Shown piece by piece: positions 1-9,500 of a stretch of 64,000 nucleotides of DNA (its first letter is position 1; every line of letters starts with the position of its first letter). Below the pieces are notes generated by a model. That model had not been told where the DNA came from and did not search any database. It was given only the letters and a program-made list of their open reading frames with translations. Source of the stretch: Acidobacteriota bacterium (lineage in GTDB: Bacteria > Acidobacteriota > Terriglobia > Bryobacterales > Bryobacteraceae); contig JACQZR010000043.1 of assembly GCA_016213775.1 (NCBI GenBank), positions 62,001 through 126,000 of the forward strand, read 5' to 3'. The position numbers and the translations under genes are program-made.

Positions 1-2
1 TC

Positions 3-194
3 CGCGACATTGACCGCACCGATCCGGCCTATGCGGCGATACAGTATTATGGGACAAAGGGGCTGTTTCCCACGTATGAGTCCCGATCCAGAGCGCTGCT
101 CGGCAACGAGTGGATGGGCTTGTTGCCGCGAAGCTCCAACGAACGCATCACCCGCGGAGAGTTTCTCCGCCGTGCGTATGAGCGCGGCCGATGA
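3..194 (+). CDS. C-terminal part of an unidentified protein (5' end outside window)
   Basis: An open frame runs from the window edge to a TGA at 192-194, ending 16 bp before the convergent efflux channel gene. The visible 63 residues read like a folded protein end, including AIQYYGTKGLFPTYE, then ITRGEFLRRAYE. The pattern 'IQYYGTKGLFPTY ... ITRGEFL' is reminiscent of an SLH-type repeat or of the tails of some acidobacterial FAD-dependent oxidoreductases, but this is only a resemblance. I do not assign a function. Support for coding is the tight convergent spacing and the sensible residue composition; the alternative frame starting at position 10 is rich in Arg, Ser and Cys and overlaps the next gene. 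Confidence 0.5.
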   Translation, partial: RDIDRTDPAYAAIQYYGTKGLFPTYESRSRALLGNEWMGLLPRSSNERITRGEFLRRAYERGR

Positions 195-210
195 TTTGCG
201 TACTGCAAGC

Positions 211-1590
211 TCAGTTCCAACCGCCGCCGAGTGCGCGATAGAGCTGCACCACAGCGATCAGTTCCTGCCGCCGCAATTGCGCCAGCACCAGATCAGCCTG
301 GAAGAGGTTGCGCTGCGCGTCGAGAACCTGCAGATAGCTGTCCAGACCACCACGATAACGAAGGTTGGAGAGCCTGTCCGTTTCGCGTAGCGCGCCGACA
401 AGGAGTTCCTGTTGCTGTCGCTGTTCGGAAGTTTTCGTGTGACCGATGAGGCTGTCGGAAACCTCGCGAAATCCGTTTTCCACAGCCTGCTTGTAGACAA
501 AGACCGCTTCTTGTTTGCGGGCCTCACTAATGCGCACACCGGAGCGAATCCGGCCCGCATTGAATAGAGGCGCGGTGGCGGCGGGAACAAAGCTGAACTG
601 CTGCGCCGGCCCGGAAAACAGATCGAGCAGAGAGCGCGATTGCCCACCGAGAAAACCTGTGAGCGATATCTGCGGGAAGTACTGGGCGCGGGCAGCGCCG
701 ATTTGCGCATTGGCCGAAATGAGTTCCGCCTCGGCCTGGCGAATGTCAGGACGGCGTTCCAACAACGACGAAGGCAGACCAGCGGGAATTTGCCGCGGCG
801 AGAGGATCTCTTCTAATTTCCGGCCTCGTGGAACTTCGCCCGGAGACTGCCCGGTGAGAAAACGCAGGAAATTCTCCGTCTGCGCAATCTGCCGCTCGGC
901 CGATGCGATCTGCGCCGTGGCCGTGTAGAGGAACTGCTCGGCCTGGTGCACATCCAGACCGGTGGCCGCGCCTTGATTGTGGCGCAGTGTCGTCAGCCGC
1001 AGACCGGTCTGCGCAACGTCTCGCGTATTGCGCGCAATCTCGAGTTCCAGGTCGAGTTCGCGCAGCGAGATGTAGGCCGCCGTAACATCGGCTACGACGG
1101 TGGTAATCACGGCGTTTCGGGCATGCTCTGACGCCAGATAGTCCGCCCGGGCCGCCTCGGTGAGTCTGCGCAACCGTCCCCAGAAATCGAGCTCCCAGGA
1201 AAGAGCAAATCCAGCCTGCGTCACGCTGGCGTCCGTGGATGGAAACCGGATAATTCCTTCGCCGGAGTTGCGAACAGCCGACCATTGCGCCGATCCGTTC
1301 AAGGCCGGATAGAGAAACGAGCGTTGAATACCGGACTGATTGCGCGCCGCAATTACTCGCTGTGTAGCAATGCTGAGATCGAAGTTTCCGCTCAGTGCGG
1401 TTTGCACCAGTTGATGCAGCACATCGTCTTGAAACAGACCGGTCCACTTGGTCTCCGCGATGGAAGGCGTGGCCGGATCCTGTGTGTCAAAGCGGTGGCG
1501 CGGTGGTACCGGGACATCGGGCCGCGAATAGTTAGGTCCAACGGCACAGCCCGCGAGAAGAAGAAGGCTGAGAAGGAAGATGTGTTTCAT
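211..1590 (-). CDS. RND efflux outer-membrane channel lipoprotein (NodT/OprM family)
   Basis: Outer-membrane exit duct of a tripartite RND pump, expected to trimerise into a beta-barrel with a periplasmic alpha-helical tunnel. The N-terminus is a lipoprotein signal with lipobox LLLAGC, so the mature protein would start at Cys15, followed by the family hallmark GPNYSRP. The length of 459 aa is normal for OprM/NodT proteins, and two TolC-type repeats are recognisable, the second around SSLLERRPDIRQAEAEL. Its ATG overlaps the stop of the pump gene by 4 nt (ATGA, 1587-1590), so it is the last gene of a three-gene operon read adaptor, pump, channel. The substrate cannot be told from sequence. Confidence 0.95.
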   Translation of the reverse strand: MKHIFLLSLLLLAGCAVGPNYSRPDVPVPPRHRFDTQDPATPSIAETKWTGLFQDDVLHQLVQTALSGNFDLSIATQRVIAARNQSGIQRSFLYPALNGSAQWSAVRNSGEGIIRFPSTDASVTQAGFALSWELDFWGRLRRLTEAARADYLASEHARNAVITTVVADVTAAYISLRELDLELEIARNTRDVAQTGLRLTTLRHNQGAATGLDVHQAEQFLYTATAQIASAERQIAQTENFLRFLTGQSPGEVPRGRKLEEILSPRQIPAGLPSSLLERRPDIRQAEAELISANAQIGAARAQYFPQISLTGFLGGQSRSLLDLFSGPAQQFSFVPAATAPLFNAGRIRSGVRISEARKQEAVFVYKQAVENGFREVSDSLIGHTKTSEQRQQQELLVGALRETDRLSNLRYRGGLDSYLQVLDAQRNLFQADLVLAQLRRQELIAVVQLYRALGGGWN

Positions 1591-4500
1591 TGATGACCCT
1601 CCGCGGGAACAGCGGCTGGTAGCGCTTCAGGCGACTTCCGTTCGCTGAACGTCTGTACAAACGCGTATAGGGCGGGAACAAGAAAAACAGCGAGTAGCGT
1701 TGCTGCCAGCATGCCCCCAAACACCGCTGTCCCGAGCGCTCGGCGGGAAGCCGCGCCGGCTCCTTCGGCGATGGTGAGTGGCAGCACCCCGAGAATAAAT
1801 GCGAAAGACGTCATGAGAATCGGCCGCAGCCGTAGCGAGGCCGCGCGCATCGCCGCCTCCATAACGCTGAGTCCTCGCTCACGGCCCAACTTGGCGTACT
1901 CGACGATGAGAATCGCGTTCTTCGAAGCAAGCCCGATCAGCGTCACAATGCCAATCTGCGAATAGACGTCGTATGCCAGCGAACGCGTGTAGATCGCCAG
2001 CAGCGCACCGAACAGGCCCAGAGGCACCGAGAGCACCACGGCCATAGGAATCGCCCAGCTTTCATACAGCGCAGCGAGAAACAGGAAAACCAGCACTCCG
2101 GCGAATCCGAAGATGAAAGCCTCCTTGCCTTCCGACAGGCGCTGCTGAAAAACGGTGCCAGTCCATTCATAGCCAAAGCCGGACGGCAGCGACGCCCCGA
2201 TCTGCTCCATCGCCGCGGCAGCCTGCCCGGAACTGTATCCGGGTGCGTTCGCGCCGATGATCTTCGCCGCACGGTAACGGTTGTAGCGGTATACCACTTC
2301 CGGGCCGGTCATTCTGCTGACCCCCACGATGGTGTTGAGCGGAACCATCTCGTCATCCGCAGCGCGCACGTAAAACCGCCGGATGTCGTCGGGACGGTCG
2401 CGGTACTCGGGCTCGGCTTGGAGCATCACCTTCCACGTGCGCCCAAAGCGGTTGAAGTCATTTACGTACAAACCTCCGAGAAACGTCTGGAGGGCGTTGT
2501 AAGCGTCTGTCACCGGAACACCGAGAGACTGCGTCTTTTCCAGATCGAGATCGACTCTATATTGCGGCACCGACACTCGAAACGCGCTGATAGCGTTGAG
2601 CACTTCCGGATGCGACCGCACCGCATCGGTGACACTCTGGCTCACTTCGGCCAGTTGTGAGACATCGGATCCGGCACGGTCCTCCAACATGAATTCAAAG
2701 CCCCCTGAAGTGCCTAATCCGAGAATTGGCGGAAGGCCGAAGGCAAAGACGATTGCACCCTCCACTTGCGACAGCCGCCTGTTGGCTTCCGCAATGATGC
2801 CGGCTTGCTGTAGAACGGGTGTCTTGCGCTCCTTCCACGGTTTGAAAGTGGCGATCACAGTGGAGACATTGGAATTCGAAGTGGAGGTAGTGATGTCGAG
2901 ACCTCCGAACACCGTAATGTCCGCGACCCCGGGAATGCTCTTGGCAATCCGTTCCACCTCTGTCACCACCTCTTTGTTCCTGCCAAGCGAAGCCCCATCG
3001 GGCAGGCGCACGGCCACAAACATCACTCCCTGGTCTTCATCAGGCAGAAAGCCGCCGGGAAGATTGCGGAAGAGCGTTCCCGCTACGACGTAGAAGAAGA
3101 GCAGCGCGGCCATGGACAATGCGGTACGCCGGATGAGGAACTTGACACCGCTGAGATAGCGGTTGGTAGTCCAGTTGAAGGCCCGGTTGAAGCCGGCGAA
3201 GAACACGGCCAGCGGGCTGCTCGATTGCTGTGCGGGACGCAGAATCAGTGCGCACAGAGCGGGACTCAACGACAGCGCGCTGATCGCCGACAGAATCACC
3301 GAGGAGGCAATGGTGAGCGCGAACTGGCGGTAGATCTGGCCGGAGATCCCGCCGAGAAACGCCACCGGAATAAAGACCGCTCCGAGAATGAACGCAATCG
3401 CCACCACTGGGCCAGACACTTCATGCATGGCCTGAATGGTGGCCTCGCGCGGAGACATGCCGCGATCGAGATTGAGTTGCACCGCTTCCACCACAACGAT
3501 CGCATCGTCCACCACAATGCCGATCGCCAATACGAGCGCGAACATCGACGTCATGTTGATGGAGAATCCAAAGATCGGGAACAATGCGAACGCACCGATA
3601 ACGGAAACCGGAACGGTGAGCAGTGGAATCAGAGTGGCGCGCCAGTTCTGAAGAAAAACGAAGACTACCAGGATGACCAGCGCCGTGGCTTCAAACAGCG
3701 TCTGAATCACTTCCTGAATGGCCGTGCGGACGAAACGCGTCGCATCGTAGGAGATCTTGTATTCAATGCCGCCTGGGAACGATTTGCTCGCCGTGTCCAT
3801 GAATTTGAAGATCCGGTCGGCGGTTTCCACGGCGTTGGCGCCGGGCGCCAGATACACAATCAGCAACGAGGCGGGCTTCTGATTCAGCCGGCTGAAACTC
3901 TTGTAATCCTGGGCCCCCAATTCGACATGACCGATATCGCCGACACGCAGAAACGATCCGTCCGGCTGCGCGCGAATGATGATGTTCTCAAACTGCTGCG
4001 GTTCTTTCAGCCTGCCTGAGGCGTTCACCGGATACTGAAACTCCGTGCTCTTGTCCACGGGCGGCTGGCCAATCGAGCCCGCCGGGTTTTGGCGATTCTG
4101 GGCCTGTATCGCCGCGCTCACATCAGTCGCCGTCAAGCCGAGCTTGGCCATCTTGTCCGGGTTGATCCATATCCGCATCCCGTAGTTCTGCGGAGAAGCG
4201 AGCCGCGAATCACCCACTCCCTGCAAACTTCCCACTTTGTCCATCAGGTTAATCGTGGTGAAGTTGTTGAGAAAAAGATCATCGTAACGGCCGTCGGCCG
4301 AATAGACCGATATCGCCATCAGAAAGGCCGATGAGACCTTCTTCACCGTGACTCCTTCGCGTTGCACTTCCGGCGGCAGCGAGGGAAGAGCCAGCGACAC
4401 TTTGTTCTGCGTCTTCACGGTGGCGAGATCAATGTTCGTGCCCAATTCGAAGGTGACATCGATGGTCAGCGTCCCATCGTTGGACGAGCGCGAAAAGAAG

Positions 4501-4730
4501 TAGAGCATACCGTCGAGGCCGACGAGTTGCTGCTCGATCGGCTGCGCCACGGTGGTTTCCAGGTCGACGGAATTGCCGCCGCGGTAGTTGGCGATGATCT
4601 GCACCACGGGAGGCACCACTTCCGGATAGCTGGCGATAGGCAGCGACGGAATCGCGACGGCTCCCAGAATCACGATCACAATCGCGATGACGATCGCGAA
4701 AACGGGACGGTCAATGAAGAATCGTGCCAT
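1587..4730 (-). CDS. RND multidrug efflux pump, inner-membrane permease (AcrB/MexB, HAE1 type)
   Basis: Proton-driven inner-membrane pump that captures hydrophobic or amphiphilic compounds from the periplasm. At 1047 aa it has the usual length of HAE1-type transporters. The N-terminus FFIDRPVFAIVIAI is the classic family start. The proton-relay aspartates lie in GIVVDDAIVVVEAV of TM4, and the second-half motif GLASKNAILIVEYAK is intact, so the pump is probably functional. Two large periplasmic loops lie between TM1-2 and TM7-8. It starts 3 bp after the adaptor stop codon and overlaps the channel gene by 4 nt. It is a hydrophobe-type rather than a heavy-metal (CusA) pump, judged by the family features; the exact drug range is unknown. 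Confidence 0.96.
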   Translation of the reverse strand: MARFFIDRPVFAIVIAIVIVILGAVAIPSLPIASYPEVVPPVVQIIANYRGGNSVDLETTVAQPIEQQLVGLDGMLYFFSRSSNDGTLTIDVTFELGTNIDLATVKTQNKVSLALPSLPPEVQREGVTVKKVSSAFLMAISVYSADGRYDDLFLNNFTTINLMDKVGSLQGVGDSRLASPQNYGMRIWINPDKMAKLGLTATDVSAAIQAQNRQNPAGSIGQPPVDKSTEFQYPVNASGRLKEPQQFENIIIRAQPDGSFLRVGDIGHVELGAQDYKSFSRLNQKPASLLIVYLAPGANAVETADRIFKFMDTASKSFPGGIEYKISYDATRFVRTAIQEVIQTLFEATALVILVVFVFLQNWRATLIPLLTVPVSVIGAFALFPIFGFSINMTSMFALVLAIGIVVDDAIVVVEAVQLNLDRGMSPREATIQAMHEVSGPVVAIAFILGAVFIPVAFLGGISGQIYRQFALTIASSVILSAISALSLSPALCALILRPAQQSSSPLAVFFAGFNRAFNWTTNRYLSGVKFLIRRTALSMAALLFFYVVAGTLFRNLPGGFLPDEDQGVMFVAVRLPDGASLGRNKEVVTEVERIAKSIPGVADITVFGGLDITTSTSNSNVSTVIATFKPWKERKTPVLQQAGIIAEANRRLSQVEGAIVFAFGLPPILGLGTSGGFEFMLEDRAGSDVSQLAEVSQSVTDAVRSHPEVLNAISAFRVSVPQYRVDLDLEKTQSLGVPVTDAYNALQTFLGGLYVNDFNRFGRTWKVMLQAEPEYRDRPDDIRRFYVRAADDEMVPLNTIVGVSRMTGPEVVYRYNRYRAAKIIGANAPGYSSGQAAAAMEQIGASLPSGFGYEWTGTVFQQRLSEGKEAFIFGFAGVLVFLFLAALYESWAIPMAVVLSVPLGLFGALLAIYTRSLAYDVYSQIGIVTLIGLASKNAILIVEYAKLGRERGLSVMEAAMRAASLRLRPILMTSFAFILGVLPLTIAEGAGAASRRALGTAVFGGMLAATLLAVFLVPALYAFVQTFSERKSPEALPAAVPAEGHQ

Positions 4731-4733
4731 GGC

Positions 4734-6101
4734 TTATTCGGCTCCCATGGCTTTACTCGGACGCGCGGGTTCGCGCTTCTTCACCTCCGCCTGCTGTGGA
4801 GTGACGGGCAAGCCTGGACGCGCCTTTTGCAGACCGTCCACAATGACGCGGTCCCCGGCTTGCAAGCCTTGCAGAACGATCCAGCGGTCGCCCACGCGGT
4901 CGCCCATCACAACGGAACGGGCGACCACTTTGTTTTCGCTCCCAACAGTGAGCACCGACTGCATCCCCTGCAACTCCTGGACAGCGCGTTGCGGCACCAG
5001 CACCACGTTCTTCTTATCGTTGATGTTGAGGCGGACGCGCCCGAATTGGCCAGGTAGAATGCGACGCTCGGGGTTGGGGAACGTAGCCTGGATTTCCAGT
5101 GTGCCTGTCTTCGAATCCACCTGGTTAGTGGTGTTCTGGATCTTGCCGGCGTGTGGATGTTCCGCCCCGTTGGCAAGGATGATGTGCAGCGGGCGGAGAC
5201 GCGCTTCGTCCTTATCGGCGCGGCTCTGGAAGTTCAGGTGCTCCGCTTCAGACACCTTAAAGCGGACCCAGATGGGATCCAATGGAACGATGGTGGTCAA
5301 CGGTTGCGCCGAAGAATGATTCACCAAACCGCCCACCTGGACGAGAGTATCGCCGATGCGGCCGGCCACGGGCGCGCGAATGGTTGCGTACTCCAGGTTG
5401 AGCTCGGCGGAGCGAAGGGCGGCCTTGCGGGATTCCGCCAGGGCTTCATTCGTTTCGATCTGCGCGCGAGTGGAGAGCTTGGTCTGCTCCACGTTCGCAC
5501 GCCGCGCGTTAACATTCGCCTGGTTCGCTTGCAGCGCCGCGGTGGCATTGTCGAGATCCTGTTGCGATGCCGCGTCCTCTTTCACCAGCGGGCGAAGCCG
5601 CTCCACGTCCTGCTTGGCCTTCATGAGATTGGCATCGGCTTGCGCGAGGTCGGCTTCGGCTTGCGCAAGAGCTACCTGACGGCGAGCGAATTCGAGGTTT
5701 GCCGTGGCTTGCGCGAGATCGCCTCTAGCGCGCGCCACCTCCGCCTGATAGGTACGATTATCGAGCTGATAGAGAACCTGCCCTTCATTGACATCCGAAC
5801 CTACTTGAAAGAGACGCTTCTCCAGATAACCATCCACTCGTCCGCGTACATCTACCATGTCGCGAGCATACGTCTGCGCCGCGTAGTCACTATAGACAGC
5901 GACGTCTTCCAGTTGGACTTCCACGAATGTCACTTTTGCGGGCGGGGGCGCAGGCGGCGAACTCGATTTGGCCTGCGGAGCGCATCCTGCCAGCAAAGCG
6001 GCAATAAAGAGAGTGAGAGAGAGAACCCAGCGTGGCACTCTTCTAGTGATGATGGTTGGGAGGTCTTGGATTCGGCGGAACGAAATCGTAACGTAGCGCA
6101 T
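4734..6101 (-). CDS. RND efflux periplasmic adaptor (membrane-fusion protein, AcrA/MexA type)
   Basis: Links the pump to the outer-membrane channel. After a basic N-terminal stretch there is a hydrophobic segment and lipobox LLAGC, so it is a predicted lipoprotein anchored in the inner membrane. Barrel-sandwich halves flank a long Ala/Gln/Glu-rich helical hairpin (about residues 110-235), followed by YATIRAPVAGRIGD, the typical lipoyl-like return strand, and by beta-barrel and membrane-proximal domains. The ATG at 6101 lacks an obvious Shine-Dalgarno sequence; a start somewhat further in is possible because about 20 residues precede the basic/hydrophobic signal. It is the first gene of the efflux operon and diverges from the TonB receptor across a 66 bp gap that must hold both promoters. 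Confidence 0.94.
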   Translation of the reverse strand: MRYVTISFRRIQDLPTIITRRVPRWVLSLTLFIAALLAGCAPQAKSSSPPAPPPAKVTFVEVQLEDVAVYSDYAAQTYARDMVDVRGRVDGYLEKRLFQVGSDVNEGQVLYQLDNRTYQAEVARARGDLAQATANLEFARRQVALAQAEADLAQADANLMKAKQDVERLRPLVKEDAASQQDLDNATAALQANQANVNARRANVEQTKLSTRAQIETNEALAESRKAALRSAELNLEYATIRAPVAGRIGDTLVQVGGLVNHSSAQPLTTIVPLDPIWVRFKVSEAEHLNFQSRADKDEARLRPLHIILANGAEHPHAGKIQNTTNQVDSKTGTLEIQATFPNPERRILPGQFGRVRLNINDKKNVVLVPQRAVQELQGMQSVLTVGSENKVVARSVVMGDRVGDRWIVLQGLQAGDRVIVDGLQKARPGLPVTPQQAEVKKREPARPSKAMGAE

Positions 6102-6167
6102 ACAGACTCGACACGAGGGCTTGATAAACTGCGACTGTATCGATTTTCAGCTTCAGAGGTGGCCCTA

Positions 6168-9100
6168 ATGTTCCGCATCTTCCTTTGCCTTCTCTTTCCT
6201 TTCCTGTCTGCTCTGCTGCATTCCCAAACCGTAGGTGGCCGATTCTCCGGCACCGTAAAGGACCCCACTAATGCGGCGGTGCCAAACGCTTCCATCACAG
6301 CAGTCAACACCGATACCGGGCTCAGGGTCGCCGGCTCCACCAACGGGGAAGGTAACTTCGTCCTCTATCCACTGCCCTCGGGAACCTATGACATCACCGC
6401 ACACAAAGAGGGCTTCAGCACGTTCACTATCGAGCGCCTCACCATCAGCGTGTCCGAGAGCGTCACACGCAACATCACTCTTCAAGTCGGCGGCGTAAAC
6501 CAATCCGTCAGCGTCACTGCCGAAAACGCCGCTCTCACCACGGACTCTCCTTCCATACAGGCAACCATCGACCGCCAGCAGATTGAAGACCTCCCCATGA
6601 ACGGAAGAAACTTCAATCAACTGGTGCTCCTCTCGGCGGGCTCGGTGGACAATGCAACCGGCGGCAATAACGATTTCGGATCAGTTGCTCTCAATGGAAA
6701 CCGCACGTACGGAAACTCGTACCTCGTGGATGGCACCACCAACACAAACGCGTTCCAGGGCACCTCTGCCGCCCCGCTTTCTATTGACCTCATCCGCGAA
6801 TTCAAGGTCTATTCCGGCGTTGCCCCGGCGGAGTTCGGCCAGGGCGGATCGCAGATCAGCGTCGTCACGCAAACGGGCACCAACCGCTTCCATGGAAACC
6901 TCTTTGAGTATTACCGCGGTACGCAACTCCAGGCTCGCGACCCCTTCAATACCACGTCGCAGGCCTCGTTCCTCCGCAACCAGTTCGGCGGATCGGTGGG
7001 CGGACCAGTGCTGTTGCCGCGCTACAACGGACGCAACCGCAGCTTCTTCTACTTCAACTACGAAGGCAACCGCCAGAATCAACAGGCGACGCGATTCAGC
7101 TCGGTGCCGCTCGAGGAAATGTGGAGTGGCAACTTCTCCGCGGTGCTGCCGCTCGGCGTGCAGTTGCGCGACCCTCTCACCAGCGGCCGTCCGGTGATTC
7201 CCGGCAACCGCCTGGATCAGTATCTCGGCGGCGCTCGCATCAATAAGACAGCGGTCGCGCTGCGGCCGTACTTTGGAAGCCCCACGCAAGCGGGCGTCGG
7301 AAATAATCAGGTCACAAACGTGGATCGCGAGAGCAACGCCGATCAGTTCACCATCCGCGGCGATCAAACGCTGCCCCGCAACAACACCCTGGCATTGCGC
7401 TATACACAGTCGAAAACGTCCGGCTTCATTCCCAATCTGTTGGGCTCTCCGGGCGCGGGCCGCAAGGAGCCGAACGACAACCTCAACGGAACGTTTTCCT
7501 GGACATCCGTTCTCACCGCTCGCACAATCAGTGAGCTGAAACTGGGGGCGATGAAGTTCGGCAACGTCACTTCCTACTCCGCGGCGTCGCTGCCCACCGC
7601 GGTGTCCCTCGGCATTCAAGGATTCACCGCGATTAACCCCGCAATTCCGCCACTGCCGCAGATTTCGTTTTCGGGCGTTGGCGCTCCCACCAACATCAAA
7701 TTCGGCGACACGGCGAGTTTCGGTGAGGCGGCACTGTCGATGATTCAGAACGTCTACACGGTGAATGAAATCGTCTCCCGCACGGCGCGCAACCACAGCC
7801 TGAAGTTCGGCTACACCATCCAGCGCGATGACTACAATGCCTTGCAGCAGAGCAATGCCGGCGGGCAAATCTCATTTGCCGGCTCGGCAACTTCGGCCAA
7901 CTCGACAGGCTATTCCTTCGCCGATTTCCTCACCGGAGTACCGTCATCGTCACAGCAGGTTCCCGTCAAGCCGAAGATTTTGCTGAAGCAGACACAGCTT
8001 GCCGCCTTCGTGCAGGACGACTGGCGCATCACATCGCGGCTGACGCTGAGCCTCGGCCTTCGCCACGAGCTGTTCCTCAATCCGTATGAAGACCGCAACC
8101 GCCTGGCCATGTTCGATATCAGCACTGGCGGAATCGTGGTGGCGAGCAGCAACGGGCAATTGCCGGTAAGCCAATATTTGCCGGTCGTCGTTTCCAAACT
8201 CACGGACGCCTCGGGCAAGTGGCGCTTTCCCCTCATGAGCGACGTAGAGGCCGGCTTCAACCCGCGGCGGTTGCTGGAAACGAATCCGAACTACTGGGGG
8301 CCGCGCGTAGGCGTCGCCTGGCAAGCCATTTCCAAAACAGTGGTTCGCGGCGGCTACGGCATCTCCTATTCGCGCTACCCCATTCAATACCTACTCCAGA
8401 CCGTGGCGGTGAATCCGCCGTTCGCGGGAACCTTCAGCTATTCGCAGTCCATTCAGAATGGAGTGGCGGCTCTGACGCTGCCCGTGCCATACAGCGCCAC
8501 GGGAACTGCGAGTGTTTCCCCCGCGGGCATCCAACGGGACTTCGCTCTGCCGGGCAATCAACAGTGGAACCTCACCATCGAGCGCGATCTCGGCGCTGCC
8601 ACCACCATGACGCTCAGCTACATCGGAAACAAGGGTACGCACCTCTTCCGTTCCATCAACGCCAACAGCGCCTACATCGATCCAGCGACAAAAGCCGTCG
8701 TTCGCGGTTACTCCGCCGTCTATGGCACCAGCGCCATCAACTTCCGCCAGAGCAACGGCAACTCCATCTACAACGCGATGAACGTCGAGTTGCGCCGCCG
8801 CTTCTACAAGCACCTCGCCTTTCAGGGCAACTGGACCTGGGCCAAGGGCATCGACGACGTGGGCCAGAACGTGCAATCGGCGCTGCTCGATGTACAGAAC
8901 CTCGGGCGCGACCGCGCCAACAGCGATTACGTTCGCCGCCACGCCGTGAATGTCAACGCGGTTTACGATCTGCCGTTCGGCAGAAAGCAGGCCTTCCTTG
9001 CCTCGATGCCAAAGTCGCTCGATACCATTGCCGGAGGATGGAAGCTCGGCGCCATCTGGCGTCTCTCAACGGGCCGTTATCTCACCCCCTCATTCACCAG

Positions 9101-9500
9101 CGCGGGCGGGTTGGGCAACAGCCGGCCGGATGTAGTGGCGGGCCTCTCTCCGAATCTGCCGGGCGATGAACGCTCGCCGCGGCGGTGGTTCAACGCCGGC
9201 GCTTTTGCGATTGTGCCCGCCACCGATCCCACCACCGGATTGCCTCGCTTCGGCAACGCCGGACGCAACACAATCCTCGGTCCGGGCTCCAACTACATGG
9301 ACGCCAACATCGCCAAGAATTTTCCGCTCGGCGGAGAGAAGCGCATGCTCACCCTGCGCGTGGAAGCGTTCAACGTTCTCAATCACGCCAACTACGCCAA
9401 CCCGCAACTGAACATCTCCAACACCACCACCATTGCCACTATCACCAGCGTGCTACGCTCAATGCGCGAAGTTCAATTTGCTGCCCGGTTTACCTTTTGA
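6168..9500 (+). CDS. TonB-dependent receptor, Oar-like, with N-terminal carboxypeptidase-regulatory domain
   Basis: Large outer-membrane receptor (1110 aa). I chose the ATG at 6168 because GAGGT at 6156-6160 is a good ribosome site and the next residues (FRIFLCLLFPFLSALLHSQ) form a signal peptide; the open frame extends much further upstream, but only as antisense of the efflux adaptor. Residues about 24-105 form a carboxypeptidase-regulatory-like domain (GTVKDPTNAAVPNASITAV), followed by the plug (IEDLPMNGRNFNQLVLLSAG) and a long beta-barrel ending in VQFAARFTF with a terminal Phe. The stop overlaps the start of the sulfatase gene (TGATG), so the pair is probably co-translated and may handle import and processing of one ligand. 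Such receptors are abundant in Acidobacteria; the ligand is unknown. Confidence 0.93.
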   Translation: MFRIFLCLLFPFLSALLHSQTVGGRFSGTVKDPTNAAVPNASITAVNTDTGLRVAGSTNGEGNFVLYPLPSGTYDITAHKEGFSTFTIERLTISVSESVTRNITLQVGGVNQSVSVTAENAALTTDSPSIQATIDRQQIEDLPMNGRNFNQLVLLSAGSVDNATGGNNDFGSVALNGNRTYGNSYLVDGTTNTNAFQGTSAAPLSIDLIREFKVYSGVAPAEFGQGGSQISVVTQTGTNRFHGNLFEYYRGTQLQARDPFNTTSQASFLRNQFGGSVGGPVLLPRYNGRNRSFFYFNYEGNRQNQQATRFSSVPLEEMWSGNFSAVLPLGVQLRDPLTSGRPVIPGNRLDQYLGGARINKTAVALRPYFGSPTQAGVGNNQVTNVDRESNADQFTIRGDQTLPRNNTLALRYTQSKTSGFIPNLLGSPGAGRKEPNDNLNGTFSWTSVLTARTISELKLGAMKFGNVTSYSAASLPTAVSLGIQGFTAINPAIPPLPQISFSGVGAPTNIKFGDTASFGEAALSMIQNVYTVNEIVSRTARNHSLKFGYTIQRDDYNALQQSNAGGQISFAGSATSANSTGYSFADFLTGVPSSSQQVPVKPKILLKQTQLAAFVQDDWRITSRLTLSLGLRHELFLNPYEDRNRLAMFDISTGGIVVASSNGQLPVSQYLPVVVSKLTDASGKWRFPLMSDVEAGFNPRRLLETNPNYWGPRVGVAWQAISKTVVRGGYGISYSRYPIQYLLQTVAVNPPFAGTFSYSQSIQNGVAALTLPVPYSATGTASVSPAGIQRDFALPGNQQWNLTIERDLGAATTMTLSYIGNKGTHLFRSINANSAYIDPATKAVVRGYSAVYGTSAINFRQSNGNSIYNAMNVELRRRFYKHLAFQGNWTWAKGIDDVGQNVQSALLDVQNLGRDRANSDYVRRHAVNVNAVYDLPFGRKQAFLASMPKSLDTIAGGWKLGAIWRLSTGRYLTPSFTSAGGLGNSRPDVVAGLSPNLPGDERSPRRWFNAGAFAIVPATDPTTGLPRFGNAGRNTILGPGSNYMDANIAKNFPLGGEKRMLTLRVEAFNVLNHANYANPQLNISNTTTIATITSVLRSMREVQFAARFTF

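Noticed and set aside
5151-6167. Possible 339-residue N-terminal extension of the first TonB receptor
   Set aside because: It is entirely antisense to the efflux adaptor, and a good ribosome site plus signal peptide mark the start at 6168.
6681-7868. Minus-strand open frame of 395 codons
   Set aside because: Antisense to the TonB receptor; no recognisable domain.
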